Assembly: GCA_002786025.1 (NCBI GenBank)
Contig: NHNW01000019.1
Location: 434,001 to 498,000 of the forward strand
From: Zasmidium citrigriseum
Lineage: Eukaryota; Ascomycota; Dothideomycetes; Mycosphaerellales; Mycosphaerellaceae
Length of the DNA stretch: 64,000 bases
Direction of reading: 5' to 3'
In this document: piece after piece, positions 21,682-30,832 of the stretch
Layout of the letters: each line of letters opens with the position of its first letter
Numbering within the stretch: the stretch's first letter is position 1
Notes under the pieces: generated by a model
Database searches by the model: none
Seen by the model: only the letters and a program-made list of their open reading frames with translations
Told to the model about the DNA's origin: nothing
Program-made: the position numbers and the translations under genes

Positions 21682-24063
21682 ATGTCCAAACCGAAAGCAC
21701 CCCAGATAACAGAGAAGGAAGTCGCGTTGGACAGCACATCGTCATCGCGGCCATGGACTGCAAGTACAGCCACAACAGCCAAAAACCTAGACAGTGACAA
21801 GACAAGACTCTCCGCGCCGCAGAAAGCCAGCCTCGCTCGAGCGAAATCAGAAGCATGGCGACAGAGATCTCAGCGAAGATATTCCATCGAGGCAAGGAAT
21901 ATTGCTTCGAGGAGATCATCATACGCAGGTAGGGGTCAGACGAGAGACGTCTCGCCTCTCACCCTTACGAACAGCCCTTCGATTGCCTCTATCAGCCCGA
22001 CAACGACCGTATGTCCCACGCCGAAGATGACACCACAGACTTCCTCGCAGTCGCTGGGACAACCGCGACCGCCGCCGCTCACGCTCGACATACCGAAAGC
22101 TGAAGACGACTTACATGCCGACTTGCACTGGCAAATCAACGCTCAGAACCCGAGAAACTGGAGCAAGATCAAGAAGTGGATACACACCGGCATCCCTTCA
22201 GCGCTCGCATGGGTGTTCGCTCTTGGTTCATCGATAGTAACACCTGCGCACGACACGATCATGCACAAGCTGAACACTTCGTCGACTGTTGTGGTGCTTA
22301 CACTGGCGCTCTACGTGCTGGGGCTGGCATTTGGACCTTACCTCAGCGCTCTGGGCAGCGAGATCTTTGGACGCAAGAGTGTTTACATGATTTGCGTGCC
22401 TCTGTATGCCATCTTTATGTTGGCGAGTGGCCTGGTACAAGTTCTGCCTAGACTGCTACTCTGCCGATTTCTTGCAGGAGTTTCCTGCTCACCAGCCTTT
22501 CACATGGGATGGTCGACACTTGGAGATATTTGGAGTCCGGAGAAAAAGATTCTTCCTCTTACGGTCTACGTCAGCTCGGCGTTTCTGGGATCGACTCTGG
22601 GACCTGTGCTGGGCGCCTATTTGATTTGGGAGGAGAATTGGAGATGGACGCAATATGTTGTCCTTTGCGCGTTGGGTGGCTGTCTGCTGCCAGTTATGTT
22701 CATGCAAGAGACGTCCAAGAAGGCGATCTTGCGAAGAAGACTTGGACAGTCGCCTCGTGCTCCCATTGACGGCGAGAAATTGGGCTCTGTGTTCAGCAAG
22801 CCATTGCGAATGCTTCTCCTGGAACCGATCGTTCTGCTCTACGCTCTGAATGTAGCCTTCAACTTTGGCGTGCTGTACGCCATCTACACTGCATTCCCAG
22901 CAGTCCTCGCCAACGCGGAACATTTCGACAGAGGCCACCAAGGACTTTCTTTCCTGGGGATGACCGTTGGGGTGATCATAGGTCTAGGCCTATTCGTCGC
23001 CTATGAGAGCTTCATCCACCAGCCCCGCGTGGAACAATACAAAGAAGAGCGAGCCACGGAAGAGGAAAAGACTCTCACAACCGGTCGAAGAGGAAGCCGT
23101 TTCAGTATTGTGCGACCCTCTGGAGAACAAATCCACATGAGCAAAGTCGGCTCTGCCACCGACGACCGCCGCCGAAGCAGCCTGATCCAAACCCTGCGCC
23201 GCCTCTCCACAACAGGCTACAAGAATCTCGAAACTCCCGAGCCAAACCCTCAACGCAACATCAACCTCGCCGTGGCTGCGGCAAAATACATCAACAACCT
23301 CCCCGCCAACGCCGACAAGCACATCATGCCCGAAAGAATCCTCCTCTTGCTAAACCAAAACCTCGAATTCGCACACCTGTGCACCGCCCTCGAAGGCTTC
23401 AAACTGAAGTTCGATCGCGTCGAGCTCGCAAAAACGCTCTACGCCGCACTGCAAGAACAAGCAGCAGCGACATCCATCATCGATCCCAACGTCAACCCAT
23501 TCCAGCAGCCACGCTCGCACGCCCGCTCTCCGAGCCAACATAGAAAAGTCACCGAGACTGTTCTTTCCACGCCCCGGCGACAATCTGAGCCCCTCGTAAC
23601 CACTCCCACTGCGAACAAGCGTAAAACCTGGATCCCACCTACCAACATCCCACCTCCCGAATGGCGCCTCCTCCCTGCTCTCCCAGCCGCCTTCCTGACA
23701 GCTGGGTCTCTTTTCATGCTAGGCTGGACCTCTCACACCGGAATCCGCTACATCGTCCCCATCCTCGCCATGGGGATCTACACCCTCTCCACGCTCACAA
23801 CCTTCCTCTCCACAACGTTCTACGTCTTGGAATGCTACGGACCAGTGCATAGTGAAGCCGCGATAGGAGGAAGCATGATGCTGGTCTTTTTCTTTGGGTT
23901 TGGGTTTCCGATGTTTGCGGAGAAGATGTACTCGGCGCTGGGGGCCGGGTTAGCGACCAGTCTGTTGGCTTTTGGAGCGGTTGTGTTGGGGTCTGCGCTG
24001 GGGTTGCTTTATGTTTTCGGGAGGACGTTGAGGATGAGGCAAATGTGGAAGGAGAGTAAATGA
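21682..24063 (+). CDS. MFS transporter, DHA1-like, with large TM8-TM9 insert
   Basis: A single exon of 793 residues from the ATG at 21682 (CAAC-ATG); a Met 18 codons upstream (21628) is an alternative. The long Ser/Arg-rich cytosolic N-tail ends in NPRNWSKIKKW, the usual lead-in to TM1 of fungal DHA1 drug:H+ antiporters. TM segments then follow, with ALGSEIFGRKSVYM matching the TM2-TM3 signature, RFLAGVSCSPAF in the TM4 area and ETSKKAILRRR after TM6. The unusual part is about 200 residues (about 450-655) between TM8 (VGVIIGLGLFVAYESF) and TM9 (LLPALPAAFLTAGSLFML), where relatives have a short loop. It holds a helical block (about 526-592; AAAKYINNLPANADKH, ILLLLNQNLEFAHLCTALEG). The substrate cannot be read from sequence. 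Confidence 0.88.
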   Translation: MSKPKAPQITEKEVALDSTSSSRPWTASTATTAKNLDSDKTRLSAPQKASLARAKSEAWRQRSQRRYSIEARNIASRRSSYAGRGQTRDVSPLTLTNSPSIASISPTTTVCPTPKMTPQTSSQSLGQPRPPPLTLDIPKAEDDLHADLHWQINAQNPRNWSKIKKWIHTGIPSALAWVFALGSSIVTPAHDTIMHKLNTSSTVVVLTLALYVLGLAFGPYLSALGSEIFGRKSVYMICVPLYAIFMLASGLVQVLPRLLLCRFLAGVSCSPAFHMGWSTLGDIWSPEKKILPLTVYVSSAFLGSTLGPVLGAYLIWEENWRWTQYVVLCALGGCLLPVMFMQETSKKAILRRRLGQSPRAPIDGEKLGSVFSKPLRMLLLEPIVLLYALNVAFNFGVLYAIYTAFPAVLANAEHFDRGHQGLSFLGMTVGVIIGLGLFVAYESFIHQPRVEQYKEERATEEEKTLTTGRRGSRFSIVRPSGEQIHMSKVGSATDDRRRSSLIQTLRRLSTTGYKNLETPEPNPQRNINLAVAAAKYINNLPANADKHIMPERILLLLNQNLEFAHLCTALEGFKLKFDRVELAKTLYAALQEQAAATSIIDPNVNPFQQPRSHARSPSQHRKVTETVLSTPRRQSEPLVTTPTANKRKTWIPPTNIPPPEWRLLPALPAAFLTAGSLFMLGWTSHTGIRYIVPILAMGIYTLSTLTTFLSTTFYVLECYGPVHSEAAIGGSMMLVFFFGFGFPMFAEKMYSALGAGLATSLLAFGAVVLGSALGLLYVFGRTLRMRQMWKESK

Positions 24064-24273
24064 TGACAGGAAGAATTGGGCATGGAGAGTGGTTGCTTTT
24101 GAAGTATTAGCGCGGCGTTCAGGTTCAACATGTGATTCTTGGCAACAATGATGTATGGCAAGAAACAAGAAGCAGCGTTCATTCCTATCATCTCTCATCT
24201 CATCATCCAACAACAAACAAGGCATTCAAGCCACTGCCAGCAGCCAACTCATACCCAAGACCTCTCCCAACAC
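24064..24273. other. convergent 3' ends
   Basis: A 210-nt spacer between the stop codons of the MFS transporter (+) and the acidic protein (-). It must hold both 3' UTRs, so overlapping transcripts are likely. Confidence 0.4.
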
Positions 24274-27200
24274 TCATTCCTCCGGCTCCTTCCCCAACAA
24301 CCCCCTCCTCTGAATCTCCTCAAACGTCAACCCCCACTTCCTCTCCAACCCCAAATTATGATCCACACAAGTCCCCAACGCCCTAACAACAAAATCCATC
24401 CCCACTCGTCCCTTATGCGAATCAACCCAATCCACAACCTTCCTCGGATGCCGATCCGCCCGAAAAACAACCTCATCGCCATAATGCCCGCCGAAATCCC
24501 CCCTCACCATCGCAGCAGCCCCATCACCAAGCCACTCGACCTCTCCGCGCCGCATAGCCTCGATGAGATGCCGGGAGACAGTAACCTGGAAGAAGGATAA
24601 GACGACGTAAGCGTGTTCGGCGCGGAAGTAGAATTCCCGGCCGGCGGGGACGATGCAGGGCTGGTAGGTGTCGATCAGGTTTTCGAGGTAGAGGGGTAAG
24701 GGACCTGAGCGGGGGATTATGCTGTCGTAGCGGTTGGAGGTTAGGGAGTTGAGCATGCGTTGGAGGGTGCGCATTTGGACGAAGGTCCAGGGGTGTTCTT
24801 CGGAGATGACGCCGTAGCGTTGGCGGATTTCGGAGCGGAGACGGGGCGAGAAGAGGGCGGTGCATTCTTCTTGCGTTGGGAGGGGGTCGGTGGGGGAGGC
24901 GGTGCCGATGACGGCGTTCCAGAAGGTTGTTGAGAGGCGGCTGAAGAAGCCTGGTTGCGGGGGCGCTGGGATGGGCTTCTTTTCGACGAGGGTGATTGTA
25001 CCGGGTGAGTCTAGGCGTTTGTCAGGCTGCTCTGCTGCACGTGGGAAGCGCGGAGCGTTTGGAAGGTCGAAGAATGGAGGCCCGTCTTTTCGGTCGGTGA
25101 GCCAGGATGACGAGGTTTTCGAGTCATTGAAGTAGACGGGCACCTTTTGCGGAGAATCAAGATTGAGTCGTTCCTCGTAGCTTCGACTTGGTCCTGCAGT
25201 CCCCCCTTCTTCCTCATAGTACTCCTCCTCTTCCTCCATGTCGTGCGCCTCCTCCTCCTCGTAATACTCCTCGCTTTCGGCGTAAGGTTGATGGGGAGTC
25301 CGCGGTTGCATGTCGTCCACCATTTCTTCGTCCTCCTCTTCATAGTCTTCGTAATCGTCATAATGTTGCGAGTGCTCTTCCTCATGTGTGGCTGCCTCAC
25401 TCAGTAGTTGTCGCTGATCACTTGCCTTGCTTTCAAAGCTGTCGCCTGGATCAGCATCTGGCATTTGCAGCGAGCGAGTACGCGTATGGGTCGTGTGCTG
25501 CATCTCCTGGGGTGAGTCGACTTTGGTAGCCCGTCTCTCGTGAGCAGGCGCCGGGCTGCCCTGCATCTTACTGCTCCTCAGAAGGCTCTTCCTCAGCGGA
25601 CTATCCACAACCTTTGTCCTACCACGGTCGCTCGAGCTGCTAATGACCCTGCCCGTAACGTCCCGCATTTGCAAAGGACTGCGCTTAGCTTGCGACGAAG
25701 AAGTCTGGCGATGAACCTTTCGACTACCACCAGCGCCAGCCTGAGACCCAGTAACCGCTGCCTTGGCTGGACTGTTAGCCCCATCCAAGTTGAGCAGTTC
25801 CGTCAGATCCATAGTCTTCTGTCTCGGTGGACGTCTTCTTGGCCGCTCTTTCATGTAGACTTGAGGCAGATTCGTCTGAAAGAAGTTGCCGGTATCGTCG
25901 CCTTCGGGGCTGGAGCTGCTGTCGTCAGAACCTGGAGTTGCAACGTCTTCTTCCTCTTCCACATCTTGAACTCTTGTTGCCTCTGCGTCAGGCTCGAATT
26001 CGCTCTCCTCGTACTCCTCCTCCTCTTCAGCCTCCTGATCAGACTCCTCTTCGCTGTCTTCGGTGCTTGGCGGAGTTAGAACACCGCTGCCGTCGGTAGA
26101 GTGCCGTCGATCCTGGCTTTGCACTTCGGTATGCCTCTCCTCTGGCGAGTCTTCCTCCCCCTCTTCCTCTTCTTCGCCGTCTTCCTCCTCGTCCTCGGGC
26201 TCCGGCTCTGGCTCCTCCATGGGCTCATGCGCGGGCGAGTCAACGTACGAGAAGTCCATTCCTGACGATCTACGCCAAGTTCGTGGTATCTTAGACCGCG
26301 CAGGCTTCAGTGGCTGCCCAGCAAAGAGATCTTCAATTTGTGGTGATCGCTTTGGTTGTTCGGCAGCGGCTCGCAGTGATCGATGGATACTTCGAGCTTC
26401 CAGCTCTCGTGAAGCCTCGTCCTGCCAGATATCCTCATCCACGCCACCCGCTCCCTCATCATCATCATCCATCGCCTCGGCATCATCAACAATATGCACA
26501 TCCTGAGGGTCGGCACTGGCTATTTGTTGGCTGACAGACTCGCGCTCTCTCTGCCATTGACGCTCGTGGCCGAATCGTTGTTCTTGCTGCTTCCTAGTCG
26601 ACGAAGACGAAGGAGTAGTCTTCTTCAAAATTCCGGTCGGCTTCCAGCTCATCGGATCGTGTGCATAGGCAACTGACTTGCCCAGACTCGACGTTGCCTT
26701 CTCAGCCTTTCGCTCGAGGTTTGGATATCGAACTTTTGGTGGAGATGAATCCATATGTGAGACAGTCGCTGCAGAATTCTCTCCCTCAGGTATAGTAGCC
26801 ATGACATTAGACATGCTGGTCTCCTTGGCAGTCTGCAGCGACTCCATCGAGATCATGCTGAAGTCCTCGTTCTTAGATGTAGTCATGTCGCCCGGCGCAT
26901 CGCATCTGAACCCTCCTTCTGAATATCCAACAGCGTTTTGTAATGCCTGATCCAATTCATCCCGCGCATAGCTCAAACGCTTAATACGAGCAGATCCGGG
27001 CTGTTGGCTCAACCGCGCAAGTCTCCCAGATGCGCGCCGAGCTGGAGAATGCGAGCGCTGGGGCATGGCGTCGTCCTCTTCCGTCGCAGTCTCTGGCTCT
27101 GGTTGTGGTCTTGCAGGTCTCGTATCTCTCAGTGGTGTGCCCTTGCGCTTCCTCGCTGGTCTCTTCACTTCCCCTCCATTCGCCCTTTGCGCCGATGCTC

Positions 27201-27528
27201 GCTTCGTCGGACTGCTCGATCTCTTTCGCGGGCTATCATTCAGAGGTACAGAAGTAGTCCTCGTCATTCTTTTGCTCGGGCTCCCATCTCGCGGTTCCGC
27301 CTCGACGGTGACTTTAATGCGCCATGGACTTTCGTTGCCTGCTGTCGGTGTATCCAGTATGACTGACTTCGCGGGAGTCGCGCTTCGTCGATTCATTTTG
27401 CGCGGCGACGGCTTAATACTGCTTCGAGTCTTCCGTGCTGAATGCGCGACCAAAGGTGACGAGGGGAGCGTGATGGGGTCGGGCGAAGTCTCTCTGCTAG
27501 AAGAAACGACGTCGCTGATTCGCGCCAT
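24274..27528 (-). CDS. large acidic, mostly disordered nuclear-type protein with conserved C-terminal domain
   Basis: A single exon of 1084 residues. The N-terminal 200 residues are basic and Ser/Pro-rich, with repeated SPRK-like and SPSKR-type phosphorylation and nuclear-localisation motifs (KRPARKRKG). The middle has long Glu/Asp runs interrupted by basic segments (RRRPPRQK). The last 230 residues look folded: FFSRLSTTFWNAVIG, EIRQRYGVISEEHPWTF, RMLNSLTSNRYDSIIPRSG, EFYFRAEHAYVVLSFFQVTV, ADRHPRKVVDWVDSHKGR and GLERKWGLTFEEIQRRGLLG. Similar fungal proteins have been labelled AT DNA-binding, but no canonical RGRP AT-hook core is visible. A chromatin or nuclear role is inference. It is divergent from GEN1 across 350 nt. 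Confidence 0.75.
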   Translation of the reverse strand: MARISDVVSSSRETSPDPITLPSSPLVAHSARKTRSSIKPSPRKMNRRSATPAKSVILDTPTAGNESPWRIKVTVEAEPRDGSPSKRMTRTTSVPLNDSPRKRSSSPTKRASAQRANGGEVKRPARKRKGTPLRDTRPARPQPEPETATEEDDAMPQRSHSPARRASGRLARLSQQPGSARIKRLSYARDELDQALQNAVGYSEGGFRCDAPGDMTTSKNEDFSMISMESLQTAKETSMSNVMATIPEGENSAATVSHMDSSPPKVRYPNLERKAEKATSSLGKSVAYAHDPMSWKPTGILKKTTPSSSSTRKQQEQRFGHERQWQRERESVSQQIASADPQDVHIVDDAEAMDDDDEGAGGVDEDIWQDEASRELEARSIHRSLRAAAEQPKRSPQIEDLFAGQPLKPARSKIPRTWRRSSGMDFSYVDSPAHEPMEEPEPEPEDEEEDGEEEEEGEEDSPEERHTEVQSQDRRHSTDGSGVLTPPSTEDSEEESDQEAEEEEEYEESEFEPDAEATRVQDVEEEEDVATPGSDDSSSSPEGDDTGNFFQTNLPQVYMKERPRRRPPRQKTMDLTELLNLDGANSPAKAAVTGSQAGAGGSRKVHRQTSSSQAKRSPLQMRDVTGRVISSSSDRGRTKVVDSPLRKSLLRSSKMQGSPAPAHERRATKVDSPQEMQHTTHTRTRSLQMPDADPGDSFESKASDQRQLLSEAATHEEEHSQHYDDYEDYEEEDEEMVDDMQPRTPHQPYAESEEYYEEEEAHDMEEEEEYYEEEGGTAGPSRSYEERLNLDSPQKVPVYFNDSKTSSSWLTDRKDGPPFFDLPNAPRFPRAAEQPDKRLDSPGTITLVEKKPIPAPPQPGFFSRLSTTFWNAVIGTASPTDPLPTQEECTALFSPRLRSEIRQRYGVISEEHPWTFVQMRTLQRMLNSLTSNRYDSIIPRSGPLPLYLENLIDTYQPCIVPAGREFYFRAEHAYVVLSFFQVTVSRHLIEAMRRGEVEWLGDGAAAMVRGDFGGHYGDEVVFRADRHPRKVVDWVDSHKGRVGMDFVVRALGTCVDHNLGLERKWGLTFEEIQRRGLLGKEPEE

Positions 27529-27878
27529 GTCTGTCGTGGAATGTTGATCGATCGGTCAAGCGTCGCCGCGTCGCGCGTCGTAGTCGCCGTCGTTCATTGT
27601 CCTCAGCCGTCGAAATTCACTCGCCTGCTAGTCATGCTGCGGGTGAAATTGATGTTATCGCAAACGCGTCTAACGATCGGCGGCGTGTCACACCACGTGA
27701 AGTGGGCATCGTATGGCGGATATCACCATAGCAACGCTGCCGGAAGTCTATCACGACTCACGTCTGCCCGCTCCGTCTCGTCATCCGCCGCGACTTGATG
27801 AAAGAAGATATTTTGGAAGACTTCATTGAAGATGGCTCAGTAACGACATATGATTACCTCTCTTGGATGTGAAAGACC
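27529..27878. promoter_or_regulatory. bidirectional promoter region between acidic protein (-) and GEN1 (+)
   Basis: A 350-nt head-to-head spacer, so both promoters must fit here. An ATG at 27849 opens a frame that overlaps the GEN1 start out of frame, and ATG-GCT-CAG-TAA lies at about 27832. These would be uORFs if transcription begins upstream of them. No specific factor site is claimed. Confidence 0.45.
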
Positions 27879-30608
27879 ATGGGAATCCATGGCATCTTCA
27901 AGGAGATCGGCACCGGCCAGAGGATCTCGCTGGTCAAGCTCGCCTCCGACCACTACATCGCCCACGACCGACCATTCCGACTAGCGATCGATATCTCCAT
28001 TTGGCTCTTCCAGATCCAGGCTGGCAAAGGCGGTTCCAACCCCGCCTTGCGAACATTCTACTATCGACTCCTGCGGCTCTTGAGCTTCAACATCCACCCC
28101 CTCTTCGTCTTCGATGGCCCGAACAAACCCCTCTTCAAGCGGAATAAAAAGGTCGGCGGACCAGGCGTGCGGGTGGCAAGTGTGCCGGAGTTCCTTGCAA
28201 AGCAGCTCTTGAAACAATTTGGATTCCCTTGGCATGTTGCGCCGGGAGAGGCAGAAGCCGAATGTGCGCTTTTGCAACGAGAAGGGATTGTGGATGCTGT
28301 CTTGAGTGAGGATGTGGATACTTTGATGTTTGGATCTGGTGTTACTCTACGGAATTGGACTTCGGACAATAGCAGCAAGAGCCCGACACATGTCAATGTC
28401 TACCGTGCAAAAGAGACGAAGGAGAAGAGTGGACTCGATCGGGAGGGCATGATTCTTGTCGCGCTCATGAGCGGTGGTGACTATATCACGGAGGGCATTC
28501 CAGGATGTGGGCCTAAAGTGGCTTGTGATGCTGCTAGGGCAGGATTTGGAAAGGAGATGTGCGAGCTTGTGAGGAAGAGGAATACAGCAGGACTGAAGGA
28601 GTGGCGAGAACGATTGCAACATGAGATTCGAACAAATGAGTCCAAATTCTTCACGAGGAAGAACTCGAAACTCACCATCCCTGAAGAGTTTCCTGATCGA
28701 GAGGTGCTGGGCTACTACACAAATCCGTGCCTTTCAACCGCGGAGAAATTGGACCGAGTGAGGGATAGTTTGAAGTGGGACCAGGATATCGACTTTCCAG
28801 CTCTGCGCTCATTTGCAGCCGATGCCTTCGACTGGAGATGCTTGGGCGGTGCGAAGAAGTTCATTCGAAATCTCGCGCCTGCAATGCTGGTCCGACAATT
28901 GAGACTGCGAGGGGATGAAAACCTACAACTTAGCACAGAAGCGCAAGCAGAGCGTGAGATTGAGTACGTGACAGCGATTCATGGGAAGCGAAACCACAAC
29001 ACCACGGACGGAGAGATGGAATATCGAATCACGTTCATTCCCATGAACTTGGTGCCCATTGACCTGAGTATAGAGGACGAAGACGACGACTTCATTCCAG
29101 CCGGAGCGCCTGAAGATCCCAGCGATGCTGAGAACGATTTTATGCCACTGCCAAGTAGCACAGCTGATGAGGACGAGCAAAGTCCATCATCGCCGACGAA
29201 GAAACGAACAGCGAAGCCCTACGAACCTGACCAACCTGAGAAAATTTGGATGATGCACAGCTTTCTAAAAGTTGGCTGTCCTCTTCTTGTCGAAGACTAC
29301 GAGAGTAGTCTGAGAGATCCGAGGGAACTTTTGAAGCAGAAGAGAAAGGCAAAGGCCGCCTCTGCCGGAAGTTCGAACATCCACGCGAAGAAGACCAGCA
29401 AGAAGAAGGCGAACGATATGCCTGAAGGTGCGATCAGAGCATTCACTGCTGTCAAGAAGTCTTCGCAGGCGGATACTGAACCTGCGAACAAACCACAAAG
29501 TCGAGAGCCATTGAGAGACATGAGCGTGGGTGCCAACTCTCGAGCCCAGCAGAAAGCCAAGTCTAGCTGTGAAAAGGACGCCGACGAAGTCGTTGCGGCA
29601 GTTTCTGATTTCGTGCTTCCGAGCACACAGTTCTCTCCCGCGACACAGAGACAGATTGACGCCCTGGACGAAGAAGAAACACCAAAGCCTCGTCGACAAC
29701 CAGAAAGACCCAAACGCCCAGAGCGGCCGTTCGAACCGTTCATCACAAATTCGAAGCCGAAGTCGAAGAAGCAAGCAGATCTGCAGAGCACTCCGAAACG
29801 GCTTAAGAGACCGGCGGCTGCGGTGGCATCTCCCGCTTTGAGTCAGAGATCGATCCACTCCTACTTCTCGCCTTCGCCGAGGAAACCCTCAGGCCGGGAG
29901 CCAGATGTTATCAATCTCATATCCTCAACACCCGCACGACCTGAAATGGATCGAGCGTCCTCTCCGACGCCACGAAGACCAGGCAACCAAGAGAGAGACT
30001 CAGGCAGTCAACCTTTGCGGCGTTCTCTGGACTTCTCCCCAGGAAAGCTACCGGACTCCGTTACGAAACGACGCAAGAAGGCCCCGCTGAAACGACATCA
30101 AACGGCACCCGTGCAGGGAGAGGATATAGATCTTCCCTTACCGACACCGACTTCCAGACCTTCTACGCCTGATGTCATCGATATGGCCGACCAACCGGAT
30201 TCTGACCCCGAGAACTTCTTGCCAGACATCCCGCGAATGCGGAGACTTCAAGAAAAGGAGACAGCCAAAGTTTCGACTACAGCCCCTGTGGAGAAGCCTC
30301 CTCCAAAACCCACTTCCCGCCCATCAACAGCGAAGTCATCTCGCCCTTCATCTTCCTCGACCACACGACAACCCTCCCGCCGCTCCCCTCGACAAGAAGA
30401 GACTAAGAAGAAACAACAAAACGGAAAAGCCAGTAAAAAGCGACACATCCAACTCCGCGAGAGCTTGCCGGGAGCGTTCAAATACGTGGACGTAGAGGAG
30501 GTCGATGCCACTGGTGATGGGAGCGGCTGGAAAGCTACTGGCGGGAAGGCACAAGTGTTTGGGCGGAGGGAAAGTGATATTGAGGTTTTGGATTTGACGG
30601 GGGCTTGA
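27879..30608 (+). CDS. GEN1/Yen1-type Holliday junction resolvase (Rad2/XPG family)
   Basis: A single exon of 909 residues. It is a Rad2-superfamily nuclease that cuts Holliday junctions symmetrically in late repair and meiosis. The N-terminus MGIHGIFKEI starts with the Met-Gly characteristic of the family. Metal-binding acidic residues are visible at Asp38 (AIDIS), Asp79 (VFDGPNKP), Glu124/Glu126 (PGEAEAECALL), Asp145/Asp147 (SEDVDTL) and Asp201 (MSGGDY), followed by the DNA-binding helix-hairpin GIPGCGPKVA. The long C-terminus (about 400-909) is disordered, basic and Ser/Pro-rich, with SP/TP sites as expected for CDK control of this group. It contains QRSIHSYF (656-663), a match to the PCNA-box pattern. 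GEN1 rather than FEN1 or XPG is chosen on length and the compact nuclease core. Confidence 0.9.
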   Translation: MGIHGIFKEIGTGQRISLVKLASDHYIAHDRPFRLAIDISIWLFQIQAGKGGSNPALRTFYYRLLRLLSFNIHPLFVFDGPNKPLFKRNKKVGGPGVRVASVPEFLAKQLLKQFGFPWHVAPGEAEAECALLQREGIVDAVLSEDVDTLMFGSGVTLRNWTSDNSSKSPTHVNVYRAKETKEKSGLDREGMILVALMSGGDYITEGIPGCGPKVACDAARAGFGKEMCELVRKRNTAGLKEWRERLQHEIRTNESKFFTRKNSKLTIPEEFPDREVLGYYTNPCLSTAEKLDRVRDSLKWDQDIDFPALRSFAADAFDWRCLGGAKKFIRNLAPAMLVRQLRLRGDENLQLSTEAQAEREIEYVTAIHGKRNHNTTDGEMEYRITFIPMNLVPIDLSIEDEDDDFIPAGAPEDPSDAENDFMPLPSSTADEDEQSPSSPTKKRTAKPYEPDQPEKIWMMHSFLKVGCPLLVEDYESSLRDPRELLKQKRKAKAASAGSSNIHAKKTSKKKANDMPEGAIRAFTAVKKSSQADTEPANKPQSREPLRDMSVGANSRAQQKAKSSCEKDADEVVAAVSDFVLPSTQFSPATQRQIDALDEEETPKPRRQPERPKRPERPFEPFITNSKPKSKKQADLQSTPKRLKRPAAAVASPALSQRSIHSYFSPSPRKPSGREPDVINLISSTPARPEMDRASSPTPRRPGNQERDSGSQPLRRSLDFSPGKLPDSVTKRRKKAPLKRHQTAPVQGEDIDLPLPTPTSRPSTPDVIDMADQPDSDPENFLPDIPRMRRLQEKETAKVSTTAPVEKPPPKPTSRPSTAKSSRPSSSSTTRQPSRRSPRQEETKKKQQNGKASKKRHIQLRESLPGAFKYVDVEEVDATGDGSGWKATGGKAQVFGRRESDIEVLDLTGA

Positions 30609-30832
30609 GTTGGCCCCTTTTAGAGTGTTGTATTCTTGAGATACCACTTTCGTTGTTCAGCGTTTGTAAAGACGACTTATGAAAATGAGGACGATGAGAC
30701 ATGACACGATCCATTCGAATGCCTTTCTCGTGACCGCTGTGCTCTCCATCCCTAGAGTCACCGCTGCGCTGACCGTACCATCATAAACACATGAATCATC
30801 AAGAAGAAGACCTGACCCCTCAAGCACATCAA
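30609..30832. other. convergent 3' ends
   Basis: A 224-nt spacer between the stops of GEN1 (+) and the dsRBD-like gene (-). No other feature seen. Confidence 0.4.

Noticed and set aside
25540..27547. Ser/Leu-rich plus-strand frames opposite the acidic protein
   Set aside because: Runs of Ser, Leu and Pro arise from reading GAG/GAA/GAC repeats in antisense.
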